From Alteripontixanthobacter muriae (GTDB lineage Bacteria > Pseudomonadota > Alphaproteobacteria > Sphingomonadales > Sphingomonadaceae): 64,000 bases of DNA. Within the stretch, counting starts at the first letter, position 1. The number at the start of each line of letters is the position of its first letter. The position numbers and the translations under genes were made by a program. The notes beneath the pieces are model-generated. The model was not told the origin of the DNA. It did no database searches and saw nothing but the letters and a program-made list of their open reading frames with translations. Positions 26,275 through 35,271 of this stretch are shown here, in pieces. The stretch is from positions 62,001 through 126,000 of the forward strand of contig NZ_JAAFZT010000015.1 in the NCBI RefSeq assembly GCF_013336795.1, given 5' to 3'.

Positions 26275-27769
26275 TGAAAACGTACCATCGCGCAAAGGCG
26301 AACGGATAGTGCGGCGCACGGTCGTCGACATCGGTTCCAACACAGTACGGCTGGTTATCTATGGCGGACCGCCCCGGGCACCGCAGATCGTCCACAATGA
26401 AAAGGTATCGGCGCGGCTCGGACGTGAATTATCCGAAACCGGCATCATACCCGACAAGGCGGCCAGTATGGCCCTGGACGCCTTGCGGCGTTACGCCTTG
26501 CTGGTCGAGGACTGGGGCGTTCAGGATGTGACTGTGGTGGCGACCGCAGCCGTTCGCGATGCGTCGAACGGACGAGAGTTTCTCGAAGCTGTTCGTGCAA
26601 CCGGCTTCGCACCGCGGCTGCTCAGCGGCAGGGAAGAGGCCGAGACCAGTGCGGAAGGGGTGCTAGGTGCATTTCCCGGCGCGCAAGGCATAGTAGCCGA
26701 TCTGGGCGGCGGAAGCCTTGAGCTGGTGAATTTCGGCAGAGGCAGCGTCTCGCACGGCATCAGTGCCGAGCTTGGCACCTTGCGCCTGCCTGCCTTGCGC
26801 GGGAAGAACCCGGCGCGCACAGGCGCGAACATCGGCAAGATCCTGCGCGGCAGCGGTTTCGAGGTTCAATCGGGGCAGGTGCTTTACCTCGTCGGCGGAT
26901 CGCTTCGTGCCTTCGGGCGCCTTGTCATGGTTCAGACCGGTTCGCCGCTGGAAGATTCGCACGGGTTTGAAGTGGACACCGAAACGGCGCGGCGGATCGC
27001 TGCCAGGATTGCCGACAGAAAACCCGCCGAGCTCGGACCGATCCCGGGGGTTTCCTCGTCCCGCCTGGCGATGCTGCCCGATGCGGCGGCCCTGCTGCTC
27101 GAACTGATCGACATGCTCGCTCCATCGGAGCTGGTCTTTTCCGCCTGGGGACTTCGCGAGGGATTGCTGCACCGGGCCATGACGCCCAAGACACGCAGCC
27201 GCGATCCGCTGCTGTCCGGCGTTTCGGAATTCTCCGCGTCGCATGGGGTGCCCCTGCAACTGGCCACGATTCTGGCTGGCTGGATTGCAGCGGTCCACAA
27301 CGGCAAGGAAGCGGACAGGGAGCATCTGCGTCTCGTCGCCATCATGCTGGGGCTCGCCAGCAGGCGGCTGGAAACCAACCTGCGCGATCGTCACGTGATT
27401 GATTGGGCGCTGCACAAGCGTTGGATCGGCATCAGGCCGAAGGAAAGAGCCATGCTGGCAGCGGCACTGCTCGCGCAGAACGGAAAAACCACCTTGCCCG
27501 CAGAACTCGGCAAGCTGTGCGATGCCGGGGCCCTGCACGATGCGCAGGCCTGGGGGTTTGCGATCCGGCTTTGCCGCCGACTGGCCGGCTGTTCGATCCG
27601 CTCGCTGGTCGGGAGCAAGCTTTCTATTGAGGAGGGAACGCTGGTCCTGAGACTGGCCGAAGACCTGCTGCCCCTGTTCACCGACGGCAGCCGCAAGGAC
27701 CTGCGGATTCTGGCAGAACATCTCGATCTTGATTACCGGCAGGATATTCTCTCAAGCCAATCTAGATAG
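26261..27769 (+). CDS. ppx: Exopolyphosphatase / GppA-type phosphatase
   Basis: The 502-residue ASKHA-fold protein has VVDIGSNTVRLVIYGG at the N-terminus, the ATAAVRDASNGREFL segment, VADLGGGSLELV (second phosphate loop) and a helical C-terminal domain. Enzymes of this family release phosphate from polyphosphate or from pppGpp; Ppx and GppA cannot be told apart here, but coupling to ppk1 favours polyphosphate. ATG at 26261 is used because it overlaps the ppk1 end and gives a normal N-terminus. It converges with gspO, whose stop overlaps its last eight bases. Confidence 0.92.
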   Translation: MNSLDENVPSRKGERIVRRTVVDIGSNTVRLVIYGGPPRAPQIVHNEKVSARLGRELSETGIIPDKAASMALDALRRYALLVEDWGVQDVTVVATAAVRDASNGREFLEAVRATGFAPRLLSGREEAETSAEGVLGAFPGAQGIVADLGGGSLELVNFGRGSVSHGISAELGTLRLPALRGKNPARTGANIGKILRGSGFEVQSGQVLYLVGGSLRAFGRLVMVQTGSPLEDSHGFEVDTETARRIAARIADRKPAELGPIPGVSSSRLAMLPDAAALLLELIDMLAPSELVFSAWGLREGLLHRAMTPKTRSRDPLLSGVSEFSASHGVPLQLATILAGWIAAVHNGKEADREHLRLVAIMLGLASRRLETNLRDRHVIDWALHKRWIGIRPKERAMLAAALLAQNGKTTLPAELGKLCDAGALHDAQAWGFAIRLCRRLAGCSIRSLVGSKLSIEEGTLVLRLAEDLLPLFTDGSRKDLRILAEHLDLDYRQDILSSQSR

Positions 27770-28529
27770 AACCGTTCAGCGCGGTTTGGAACAGCAACAG
27801 GCCGGCCGCAGCCAGGCTCAGATGTGTGCCAAGGGGAATGCGCAAGGTCGCTGCGTCACCGCCGCGTGCCGTGCGAATTGCTGCGTCGAGCAGGCCGAGC
27901 AAGCTTGCAATCAGGAGCACGAGCGGCAGGTTCAGGGCTCCGCACCAAAGCCCGATCGCGCCGAACAATTTCGCATCGCCCCCGCCCAAGCCAACCCGGC
28001 CCCTGATCCGGCGATAGGCTGCGGCGACAATCCAGAGCATTGCGAAACCGATGATTCCGCCGAGAATACGAAGATGCCATTCGGCGGCAGACGGCACCAG
28101 CAGCGCCGCGCCGGCAGTTGCGGCCACAAGGCGATCGGGCAGCCAGAAATATCTTGCATCGAACATTGCGAGAACCGCCAGCAGCCACAGGAACGGTGCC
28201 ACCAGCAGCACTCCGGCCGCGCCGCAAATCGCTCCGATTACACCGCAGATCGCTTCGACGATCAGATGGTCGGGGTCGATGCTCGATCCGCAATTTCTGC
28301 ACCGACCACGCGCCATGACATAACCGGCGATCGGCACCAGATGGAGCGGGCCGATAGCGACATGGCAATTGTCACAGCGTGATCGTCCATCGCGGGTCCG
28401 CAAATTTCGGGGCCAGCGCGACAGAACGGTTGCGAGATAGCTGCCGATGCAAAGCCCCACTACTCCACCGAGCAGGCCCGCGAACCAGGCCGGAAGTACC
28501 GCCATCAAATCGTGCAGTTGCGTCACCAT
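27762..28529 (-). CDS. gspO: Prepilin peptidase / N-methyltransferase GspO
   Basis: The 255-residue polytopic protein has the full-length form with the zinc tetrad CDNCH...CRNCG (residues about 52-80), then aspartate-protease motifs MFDARYFWLPD and GLGGGDAKLFGAIG. It cleaves the leader from pseudopilins GspG, H, I, J and K at the membrane and methylates the new N-terminus. It is the last gene of the PBP-like-gspJ-gspK-gspO unit. Its 3' end overlaps ppx. Confidence 0.92.
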   Translation of the reverse strand: MVTQLHDLMAVLPAWFAGLLGGVVGLCIGSYLATVLSRWPRNLRTRDGRSRCDNCHVAIGPLHLVPIAGYVMARGRCRNCGSSIDPDHLIVEAICGVIGAICGAAGVLLVAPFLWLLAVLAMFDARYFWLPDRLVAATAGAALLVPSAAEWHLRILGGIIGFAMLWIVAAAYRRIRGRVGLGGGDAKLFGAIGLWCGALNLPLVLLIASLLGLLDAAIRTARGGDAATLRIPLGTHLSLAAAGLLLFQTALNGSI

Positions 28530-28592
28530 GCAGTGCTTCGGTTAAGTTGATGGGTTACAAACATTGGAACAGGATGGATGCTCATGCGAAAT

Positions 28593-29483
28593 TCAGGGCG
28601 TAACAAAGGGGAACGCCGGTGCCTGCAACGGCGTTGCACCGCGCCATCGCTGCAATGTGACGACTTCGGGTTCTCCGTCCCTGATCCTGCGCTGAAGCAG
28701 GCTGGTCAGCCTCTGCACGGTCGATCCGATCCGCACTCCGGCTCCAGACCAGAAATAATTCGATGATACTGACACGCCCGAAGGCAACGCGATTCCCAGT
28801 TCGGCAAGATCGCCGCGCGTGAGGCCGCCGCTCCTCTCCCGCTCGGCAACGAGGCGGCTGGCCAGCGCCGGATCGTTCAACACGATGGCAAGCAGCCCTT
28901 CGCTGGCCGTGTTCGCGTTTATATCCGTGGGTTCGGGCAGAAAGGTCACCAATTGTGCCAGCGCGACCAGTTTGTCCTCCGCAATGCCGATCGCGCGCAG
29001 ATCGTCGATGTCAGGCACGTCCCCCGACGCGAGCACCGCCTGCTGCAGAGCGCCGACATCCTCCTCGGTCCAGCCCGCACCGGAGGCAATCGCGGTGAAC
29101 AGCGCCAAGTTGCGGGCATCCATGCGGATGAGATTGGTGACGTTGAACCGTGCCTGCGCATCCTGCACGGCGTAGGAGAACCTGCCGCCTTCGATTGCGG
29201 CATTGCTGTCTGCGATGCTGCCCCATTTTTCGGACGGAGCATCCATGTTCGCTCCTTCGGCCATGTCGCGGCGCAGGGCTGCGATGGCCGAAAGTTCCGC
29301 ACCCCGAGCGACAGCCATGGCATCGGACGCCTCGCGCAGGCGGATGCTGCGCTCGATATCGCTGTCGTCACCGGCGATCATAAGGGCCAGCACCGCGGTC
29401 GCCAGCATCACGATGACGAGCACGTTGATGAGGATCATTCCTGCCTGATCTCCGCCTCGGTCGGCACCGGCGGCGCTGGTCAC
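28593..29483 (-). CDS. gspK: T2SS minor pseudopilin GspK
   Basis: The 296-residue pseudopilin has a leader ending GDQAG then MILINVLVIVMLATAVLAL, lacking the Glu5 that other pseudopilins have, as is normal for GspK at the tip. The large C-terminal domain includes the SAM-like segment WTEEDVGALQQAVLASGDVPD and INANTASEGLLAIVL, diagnostic of GspK. Its ATG overlaps the gspJ stop (ATGA). It sits at the tip of the pseudopilus with GspI and GspJ. Confidence 0.92.
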   Translation of the reverse strand: MTSAAGADRGGDQAGMILINVLVIVMLATAVLALMIAGDDSDIERSIRLREASDAMAVARGAELSAIAALRRDMAEGANMDAPSEKWGSIADSNAAIEGGRFSYAVQDAQARFNVTNLIRMDARNLALFTAIASGAGWTEEDVGALQQAVLASGDVPDIDDLRAIGIAEDKLVALAQLVTFLPEPTDINANTASEGLLAIVLNDPALASRLVAERERSGGLTRGDLAELGIALPSGVSVSSNYFWSGAGVRIGSTVQRLTSLLQRRIRDGEPEVVTLQRWRGATPLQAPAFPFVTP

Positions 29484-30049
29484 GAAGGCTCCTGCGGCAA
29501 TTCGACGATCTGCCGCAACCGGCCTGCAGCCTGCCCGGGGCGCGCCTGCAGCGCAAAGCCCAATTCAACCGCTCGGGGCCGCGAAGGATCCTCCTCCGTC
29601 GTAAGCTGAGTGGTCCAGCCATCCGCCTTCAAATAGCGCAGCCCGAATTGCGATAGCCCGCTCAGCATGGGTGCCGCGACGGTTCCGGCTTCGCGAAAAA
29701 GCGTGCCATCGGCGAAGCGGTAGGCGACACGGTAAGGACCAGCCGCACTGCCGCGCAGGAAGGTAAAACTATCTTCCTCCATCACCGGACCGGCGACGAT
29801 CTGCTCCAGGTCGGCGGCCAGCAGAAACCTTGCTCGCTGTATTTCGGCGAGGCGTTCACCCCTGCCCTCGGTACGTTCCTGAACCCGGGTAACAGTTTCC
29901 ACCACGCCCACGCCGGCCAACGAAATAAGCGCGAAAAGCAGCAGCGACACCAGCAGTTCCACCAGCGTGAAACCGGCGCTGCCAGGCGCTCGCGCTGGTT
30001 CTTGTTCCACTGCCCTCACCCTGAAGTGCCTCACCCTGACGTGCCTCAC
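29480..30049 (-). CDS. gspJ: T2SS minor pseudopilin GspJ
   Basis: The pseudopilin has cleavage site GSAG then FTLVELLVSLLLFALISLAG with Glu5, followed by a beta-rich domain whose start VETVTRVQERTEGRGERLAEIQRARFLLAADLEQIV is typical of GspJ. The start is ambiguous: GTG at 30049 overlaps the upstream stop (GTGA), and further in-frame GTGs at 30034, 30019 and 30010 fall in three copies of a 15-base repeat. With 30049 the leader before cleavage is about 26 residues; with 30010 it is 13, a more usual length. Overlaps gspK by four bases. Confidence 0.88.
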   Translation of the reverse strand: MRHVRVRHFRVRAVEQEPARAPGSAGFTLVELLVSLLLFALISLAGVGVVETVTRVQERTEGRGERLAEIQRARFLLAADLEQIVAGPVMEEDSFTFLRGSAAGPYRVAYRFADGTLFREAGTVAAPMLSGLSQFGLRYLKADGWTTQLTTEEDPSRPRAVELGFALQARPGQAAGRLRQIVELPQEPS

Positions 30050-30058
30050 CCTGATGTA
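30011..30058. repeat. 15-bp minisatellite, three units, at the gspJ start
   Basis: The plus strand carries three copies of a 15-base unit of the form (G)TGCCTCACCCTGA(A/C/T). Each unit on the coding strand supplies a CAGG-GTG, i.e. a weak ribosome site plus an in-frame GTG. Copy-number change would add or remove five residues of the GspJ leader without shifting frame. Confidence 0.85.
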
Positions 30059-31134
30059 ACAGTGGCCACCTTGCGTGCGCCTGCTGCTGCGATCTCCAGG
30101 ATGGCCAATGCACGCGAGGCACTGCCATCCTCCCGAAAACGGACATGGCCGCAAACCCCGTCGAAGCCATTTGCGGCGAGCAAGGCCGAACGGCCGGGGC
30201 CAGCCGCACCGGCAGTCGTGATCGCAATGTTCGCGGCATCGTAAGCGAGCGCGGCGATCATGCCGGGCCGCGTGCCGATGCGGCGTTCGAAGTCGCGTGC
30301 AAAAGCGGAAAAATCCCGAGGATCGGGCAGCGCGAGCCAGCTACCCGCCAGAGCGGCAAAGGCGGAACGGTCCACCTCCAGTTCGGCAAATGCGCCCAGC
30401 GGCTGGATGCCCTGCCGGCCAAGTTGCTGCGAAACCCTGACGAGGCTCGCCGCATCCGCCATCAGGACAGCATCCGGCAGCCCGTCGGAAGTGTCGCCAT
30501 ATCCGCCGCCGAAACCGCTTGAAAGATCGGCTGGCAAGGATGTTATTCGCAGGCCGAGCCGCTCTCCTTCGCTCGTCGCGGCGAGGCGAACCTGATCCGC
30601 CCAGCCATTGTCCCCTGCTCCTGCCCCTACTCCGACGGAGCGGATACCCCGGTCTGCGGCGAACCTCAGGATGCCGGCGACGCTCTGCCGCGCCGTCACG
30701 CCGAGCAGGAAAGCACCGCTTTCGCGCAAGTTCGAATCGTTGCTGAAGGTGATGACCGGCATCTGCCCGCCCGCCGCCTGCACGACGCCAGGAACTTCAG
30801 CCGATAGCAGCGGACCGAGGATCATCGCCGCCTTGCGCTTGCGCGCCTGGTTCGCAGCGCCAGCCGCGCCCTGCGGGGAGCCTCCGGTATCGATGACCAA
30901 CAGGCGACCGGTCGAGGAGTCCGCACCAGAAGCTGCTTGCGCTAGCATCGCTGCCCGTTCCATGCTCAGGCCCAATGCGGCATAGGGGCCGCTACGGGGA
31001 ATCAGCAGGGCCACCGGCCCATCCGCACGCGCCGCCGTCGCCGGTGCGGCAATCAGGGAAAGCGAAGATGCCGACAGCAATGACGGGGCAAGCAGGAATG
31101 GCGGCGCAGATCGCAGCAGCCGACGTCGATCCAT
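30046..31134 (-). CDS. Periplasmic-binding-protein-like (LpoA/PBP-activator type) protein
   Basis: The 362-residue product has a twin-Arg-containing signal region (MDRRRLLRSAPPFLLAPSLL and a hydrophobic stretch) and a two-lobed type I periplasmic-binding fold: VALLIPRSGPYAALGLSMERAAMLA, KAAMILGPLLSAEVPGV, QMPVITFSNDSNL and IAALAYDAANIAI. This is the Leu/Ile/Val-binding or LpoA C-terminal family (penicillin-binding protein activators). It is the first gene of a unit with gspJ-K-O (GTGA overlap to gspJ), so a role at the T2SS, perhaps local peptidoglycan opening, is possible inference. The ATG at 31134 is one option; GTG at 31140 has a better-spaced GGAG. Confidence 0.72.
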   Translation of the reverse strand: MDRRRLLRSAPPFLLAPSLLSASSLSLIAAPATAARADGPVALLIPRSGPYAALGLSMERAAMLAQAASGADSSTGRLLVIDTGGSPQGAAGAANQARKRKAAMILGPLLSAEVPGVVQAAGGQMPVITFSNDSNLRESGAFLLGVTARQSVAGILRFAADRGIRSVGVGAGAGDNGWADQVRLAATSEGERLGLRITSLPADLSSGFGGGYGDTSDGLPDAVLMADAASLVRVSQQLGRQGIQPLGAFAELEVDRSAFAALAGSWLALPDPRDFSAFARDFERRIGTRPGMIAALAYDAANIAITTAGAAGPGRSALLAANGFDGVCGHVRFREDGSASRALAILEIAAAGARKVATVTSG

Positions 31135-31847
31135 TGGCACGGCAAGATTCTCCTGTTGCGCCGCACCGGAACCGGCGGCGCACGGCGATATTCGTTGGCT
31201 GCGCCGCCATAGCATATGTGATCGGATTGATCGCCACAATTCCCGCCGCAGCCGTACTGGATGAAAGCGACCGGCTGGCGGTGGGCGGAACCATCTGGAA
31301 CGGCGAAGCGGTGCTTGCCTCCACCATCCGCGTCGAATGGTCCTTCGCTCCCATCACCACCCTTTCTCGCCTGGCCTTCAGCGCGGATTGGCGTATCACC
31401 GGCGGCGGCACCGACCTTGCCGGAGTGATCAGCCAGCGGGGCGACGTCATGACGCTGCACGATGCAGCGGGCCAGATAGATGGAAGCCTCCTGGATGCGC
31501 TGTTCCCCAGCCTGCCGCTGACATGCAGCTTCACCGGCGCGGCGCGAATAGATAATTTGCGACTTGGCGGCGACGATCAGGTGGCGCTGGCCAACATCGG
31601 AACCGGACCGGTCACCTGTGCGGCCAAGGCTATGGCTGCCCTGCCCGTGCAATTGCCGCCGCTGACTGCCGATGTTGTGGCAAGCGACGAAATCTCTGCC
31701 GGGGCGCTGATGACGGAGCAAAGCAAGGAACATCTTGTCGAAATGCGGCTTGATCGCGACGGGATGCTCAGCATCTGGCCGACCCCGATGGCGGTGGAGC
31801 GCCTTCCGCTGCTGGCCGGCCAAAGGTACGATACTCGTATAGACTGA
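31068..31847 (+). CDS. gspN: T2SS protein GspN
   Basis: The 259-residue protein has one N-terminal membrane helix (AIFVGCAAIAYVIGLIATIPAA) and a GspN-type periplasmic domain: GGTIWNGEAVLAS, VEWSFAPITTLSRLAFSADW and the RLPLLAGQRY-like ending. GspN is an optional, poorly understood T2SS component. ATG 31068 has a GGGAAAG 5-11 bases upstream, but it lies inside the divergent binding-protein gene; starts at 31098 (ATG) or 31134 (TTG) would reduce or remove that overlap. It is convergent with gspF and alone on its strand in this part of the cluster. Confidence 0.85.
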   Translation: MPTAMTGQAGMAAQIAAADVDPLARQDSPVAPHRNRRRTAIFVGCAAIAYVIGLIATIPAAAVLDESDRLAVGGTIWNGEAVLASTIRVEWSFAPITTLSRLAFSADWRITGGGTDLAGVISQRGDVMTLHDAAGQIDGSLLDALFPSLPLTCSFTGAARIDNLRLGGDDQVALANIGTGPVTCAAKAMAALPVQLPPLTADVVASDEISAGALMTEQSKEHLVEMRLDRDGMLSIWPTPMAVERLPLLAGQRYDTRID

Positions 31848-31878
31848 CCTTGAAGGCTGCTTCGGAGCTGATTAGTGA

Positions 31879-33165
31879 TCAGACGATGGCGAGGTCGTTG
31901 AGGCCGATGATCGGCATCAGGATGGCCATCACCATCAGCAGCACCAGCCCGCCCATCGCCAGCAGCACCATCGGCTCGACCAGAGACACGGCAACCTGCA
32001 TCTGCGCCTCGACTTCGCGGTCCAGTTCCCCTGCCGCCCGCTCCAGCGCCGGGCCGAGCTTGCCGCTCGCCTCCCCGCTTTCGACGATGGCGACCAGCAT
32101 GGGCGGCAGAATGTCCGCTTCGCGCATCGATCGGCTGACGCTATCGCCTTCGCGAACGCGGTCGGCGACATCTTCCATTCGCTCGCGCACGTGGCGATTG
32201 GGGACCACCGCCGCCGCGGCGCGCAAGGCATCGAGCAGCGGCACTGCGCTCTGGACGAGAGTGGCCAGCGTCGCGGCGAAGCGCGCAGCGTTCAACTGAC
32301 GGCTGAACCGCGCGAAGGGGCGGCGCGTGGCCATCAGCCTGTCGAACGCCAGCCGCCGGTGCGGTTTTGCAAATTCGAGCCGAGCAAAGAAGATGATTGC
32401 GACGCTACCGATGAGCAGGAACAGACCGAAGCTGTTCAGGGCGCCGCTCACCGCGATCAGCATGCGCGTCAGCAGCGGAAGGTCGGCCCCGCGCGAGACG
32501 AAGACCCGCACGATGTCCGGGACGACATAGATCATCATCATCGTCATCATCAGGGCGGAGACGCCGGCCAGCAGCGCGGGATAGAGCAGCGCCAGCTTCA
32601 GCTTGCGGTTGGCGGCGTGCCGTGCCTCGACGAAGTCGGCCAGATAGGCGAGCACTTCGGGCAGTCGGCCCGACTGTTCGCCCGCGTTGATCGAGGCGAC
32701 GTAGAAATCCGGAAATATGCGGGGGTGCTGCATCAGGCCGCGCGCGAAGCTCGAGCCCTCCATCACCTTTCCGCGCACATCCATCAGCACCTCGGCCAAG
32801 GCAGGCGCGTCGTTCTGGCGGGAGACGAGGCGGAGCGCTTCCTCGATCCGAACGTCGCTGCCGATCAGGGTGCTGAGCTGGCGAGTTGCCGTGACGAGAC
32901 CCTGGCTGGACAGGCGCCCCCGGCCATAGCGTTCGCGTAAACTGGGCCGCGTAACCGCGGCTTCGCCCGGCACATTCTCACGCCCTGCCATCGTCCGGTT
33001 GGGGCGCACAACGGCAGCGCTTGTCGACGCACCCGCCGTGACGGCGACCGGCAGCAATTTCTGCGCCCGCAACGCTGCGCGGGCGGCAGCGGCATTGCCA
33101 GCTTCGATCACGCCCTTGCGGGTCTGCCCCTTCGCGTCGATAGCCTGATAGGCGAAACCTGCCAC
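31879..33165 (-). CDS. gspF: T2SS inner-membrane platform protein GspF
   Basis: The 428-residue protein begins MAGFAYQAIDAKGQTRKGVIEA and has two homologous cytoplasmic helical domains (about 90-210 and 290-400) with SIDGLV-like RQLSTLIGSDVRIEEALRLV and FAATLATLVQSAVPLLDAL, the VASINAGEQSGRLPEVL and VAIVESGEASGKLGPAL motifs, and three membrane helices (about 212-235, 263-285, 400-422). It is the core of the T2SS platform that contacts the GspE ATPase. Last gene of gspL-M-E-F, one base after gspE. Confidence 0.95.
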   Translation of the reverse strand: MAGFAYQAIDAKGQTRKGVIEAGNAAAARAALRAQKLLPVAVTAGASTSAAVVRPNRTMAGRENVPGEAAVTRPSLRERYGRGRLSSQGLVTATRQLSTLIGSDVRIEEALRLVSRQNDAPALAEVLMDVRGKVMEGSSFARGLMQHPRIFPDFYVASINAGEQSGRLPEVLAYLADFVEARHAANRKLKLALLYPALLAGVSALMMTMMMIYVVPDIVRVFVSRGADLPLLTRMLIAVSGALNSFGLFLLIGSVAIIFFARLEFAKPHRRLAFDRLMATRRPFARFSRQLNAARFAATLATLVQSAVPLLDALRAAAAVVPNRHVRERMEDVADRVREGDSVSRSMREADILPPMLVAIVESGEASGKLGPALERAAGELDREVEAQMQVAVSLVEPMVLLAMGGLVLLMVMAILMPIIGLNDLAIV

Positions 33166-33166
33166 G

Positions 33167-34768
33167 TCAGCCTTCTTCGCGCACGACGCCGGCCACTTCC
33201 GCCACGCTGGTCAGGCCCTCACGGATCTTCGCCACCCCATCGTCGAGCAGCGAGGGGCTGAGCGTCCGGGCATGGCGGGTCAGTTCCGCTTCCGATGCGC
33301 CTTCGTGGATCAGCGTTTCCAGCGTACGATCCACCGGCACGACTTCGTGCAGGCCGATCCGGCCCTTGTATCCCTCGCCGTGACATGCACCGCAGCCAAC
33401 CGGGTGCCAGAGAGTGTCGCCTTCGCTGATCGCACCGTCGAGCAGGATGGCGTCGGCCTTGTCGGCGACGCGTTTCTCTCGGCATTCGGGGCACAGCTTG
33501 CGAACCAGACGCTGCGCCACCAGCCCCACCACCATCGGCGCGAGCAGATAGCGTTCGACACCGATGTCGATCAGGCGCGTAATACTGCCGACGGCCGAGT
33601 TGGTGTGGAGCGTTGAAAGGACGAGATGCCCGGTCATGCTGGCCCGCACGGCAACTTCGGCCGTTTCCCGGTCGCGGATCTCGCCCACCATGATGACGTC
33701 GGGATCCTGGCGCAGGATCGCGCGCAGGCCACGCGCGAAATTCATCTCGGTCCGGTGATTTACCTGTGTCTGGGCGATGCCTTCCAGTTCATATTCGATC
33801 GGATCCTCGACCGTCATGATGTTGCGGTTGCGATCGTTCAGCCGGGTGAGCGCGGCATAAAGCGTCGTCGTTTTGCCGGAGCCCGTGGGTCCGCTGACGA
33901 GGATCATGCCGTTCGGGCGAAGCAGCAGCCGGTCGAGCAATTGGGCGTCGCGACCATTCATGCCGAGGCTCGCCAGTTCCAGCTTCACCGACCCGCGATC
34001 AAGAAGGCGCATCACCACCCGCTCTCCATGCTGCGTGGGAATGGTGGATACACGCACGTCAATCTCGTGACCGCCGATGCGCAGGCTGACTCGCCCGTCC
34101 TGCGGCACGCGCTTTTCTGCGATGTCGAGCCGGGCCATGACCTTGATACGGCTCACCAGTAGCGGGGCGAGGGCCCTGCGCGGTTCGATCATGTCGCGCA
34201 GCACGCCATCGATGCGGAAGCGGACGATCAGGCGCTTTTCCTGCGTCTCGATATGTACATCCGACGCGCCTTCGCGGATCGCCTGCAGCAACAGGGCGTT
34301 TATCAGCCTGATGACCGGAGAATCATCCCGCGTGTCGAGCAGATCGTCCACCTCGGTCACGCTGTCGGCCAGCGAGGCGAGGTCGACATCGTCACCTGCG
34401 GCGAAATCTTCCGCCGTTCCGGCGTTCTCGCGATAGGCGGATTGCAGCGCTTCGGTGAAGTCGTCGTCTGAAACCTCGCGCCATTCCACATCGCCGAACA
34501 GTCGCTGCACTTCGAGCAGGCTCGCGAGATCGGCATTGGCCCGGTGCAGGCAGACCAGCATTTCGCCATCATCCCGCACCAGCACGCCCCCCTCACGCGC
34601 GAAAGAATAGGACAGCGCGCCAGTGCGAGGCATGGCGGGTGCCAGCGGTGCCTCGTCTTCCATCGGACCAACAGCCCGCAAGGCATGTGGAGGCAGGAAA
34701 GGTGCCGCGGCAGCCGCGCCGCTTGGCAAGTCGCGGTCGGGGCGAGGCAGAGGACGCGGATTGTCCAT
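33167..34768 (-). CDS. gspE: T2SS ATPase GspE
   Basis: The 533-residue ATPase has a GspE N1-type domain at about 51-113, then the N2 and CTE domains with Walker A GPTGSGKT at 293-300, Asp box TVEDPIEYELEGIAQ, Walker B LRQDPDVIMVGEIRD, a His box LSTLHTNSAVGSI and the four-Cys zinc site CPEC...CGAC. It powers pseudopilus assembly. The start codon overlaps the gspM stop by one base. It is the only complete secretion ATPase in the window, so the ATPase-less platform genes at 44.8-47.5 kb, if active, might share it. Confidence 0.96.
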   Translation of the reverse strand: MDNPRPLPRPDRDLPSGAAAAAPFLPPHALRAVGPMEDEAPLAPAMPRTGALSYSFAREGGVLVRDDGEMLVCLHRANADLASLLEVQRLFGDVEWREVSDDDFTEALQSAYRENAGTAEDFAAGDDVDLASLADSVTEVDDLLDTRDDSPVIRLINALLLQAIREGASDVHIETQEKRLIVRFRIDGVLRDMIEPRRALAPLLVSRIKVMARLDIAEKRVPQDGRVSLRIGGHEIDVRVSTIPTQHGERVVMRLLDRGSVKLELASLGMNGRDAQLLDRLLLRPNGMILVSGPTGSGKTTTLYAALTRLNDRNRNIMTVEDPIEYELEGIAQTQVNHRTEMNFARGLRAILRQDPDVIMVGEIRDRETAEVAVRASMTGHLVLSTLHTNSAVGSITRLIDIGVERYLLAPMVVGLVAQRLVRKLCPECREKRVADKADAILLDGAISEGDTLWHPVGCGACHGEGYKGRIGLHEVVPVDRTLETLIHEGASEAELTRHARTLSPSLLDDGVAKIREGLTSVAEVAGVVREEG

Positions 34769-35271
34769 CAGCCCAGCACCACGGTGGCATCGACATATCC
34801 TGTAGCGCCCTGCCCCTGTAAGGACAGGTCGCGCACCCGCAGATTGCTCGTCGCTTCCACCTCGGCAATCCAGTTCATCACTGCATCGAAGGGCGCGGGT
34901 GCCAGAACGACGCGGAGGTCGGTCCCGGCAGGTTCCGCCTGCTCGATCGTGAGCTGCCGCGAAGCAGCAGTCTCACTCACGATTACCGAAGGTGCGCCGG
35001 TGCGGAACTGCGCCCCGATGCTCGCGCCCGACAGCAGCCGCGCCTGGATCAGATTGGCTGCCCTGATATCGGCAATCGCATCCGACCGCTCTTCACGCAG
35101 CGGCGCAAGCACAAGCAGCAGCAGAGCGAAGATGCCGACGGCGGCAAGCCCGCCGAGCAGCACCTGTTCGCGCAAGCTGCGCGCGCCCCACCAGTCGCGC
35201 AGGCGATACCAGTAGGGCTCCAGCGCGCCCAGTTCCACATTAGGCAAGGTGAAGCGGGGTTCGCGGGTCAT
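34768..35271 (-). CDS. gspM: T2SS protein GspM
   Basis: The 167-residue bitopic protein has a cytoplasmic N-terminus with WWGARSLREQVLLGG (the RER-like segment usual in GspM), one membrane helix (LAAVGIFALLLLVLAPL) and a ferredoxin-like periplasmic domain ending VRDLSLQGQGATGYVDATVVL. GspM pairs with GspL to couple the ATPase to the pseudopilus. Stop overlaps gspE by one base; start overlaps gspL stop by four. Confidence 0.9.
   Translation of the reverse strand: MTREPRFTLPNVELGALEPYWYRLRDWWGARSLREQVLLGGLAAVGIFALLLLVLAPLREERSDAIADIRAANLIQARLLSGASIGAQFRTGAPSVIVSETAASRQLTIEQAEPAGTDLRVVLAPAPFDAVMNWIAEVEATSNLRVRDLSLQGQGATGYVDATVVLG

Noticed and set aside
24913-26343. 476-codon minus-strand frame over ppk1
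   Set aside because: Shadow of polyphosphate kinase; long antisense frames are expected at this GC content.
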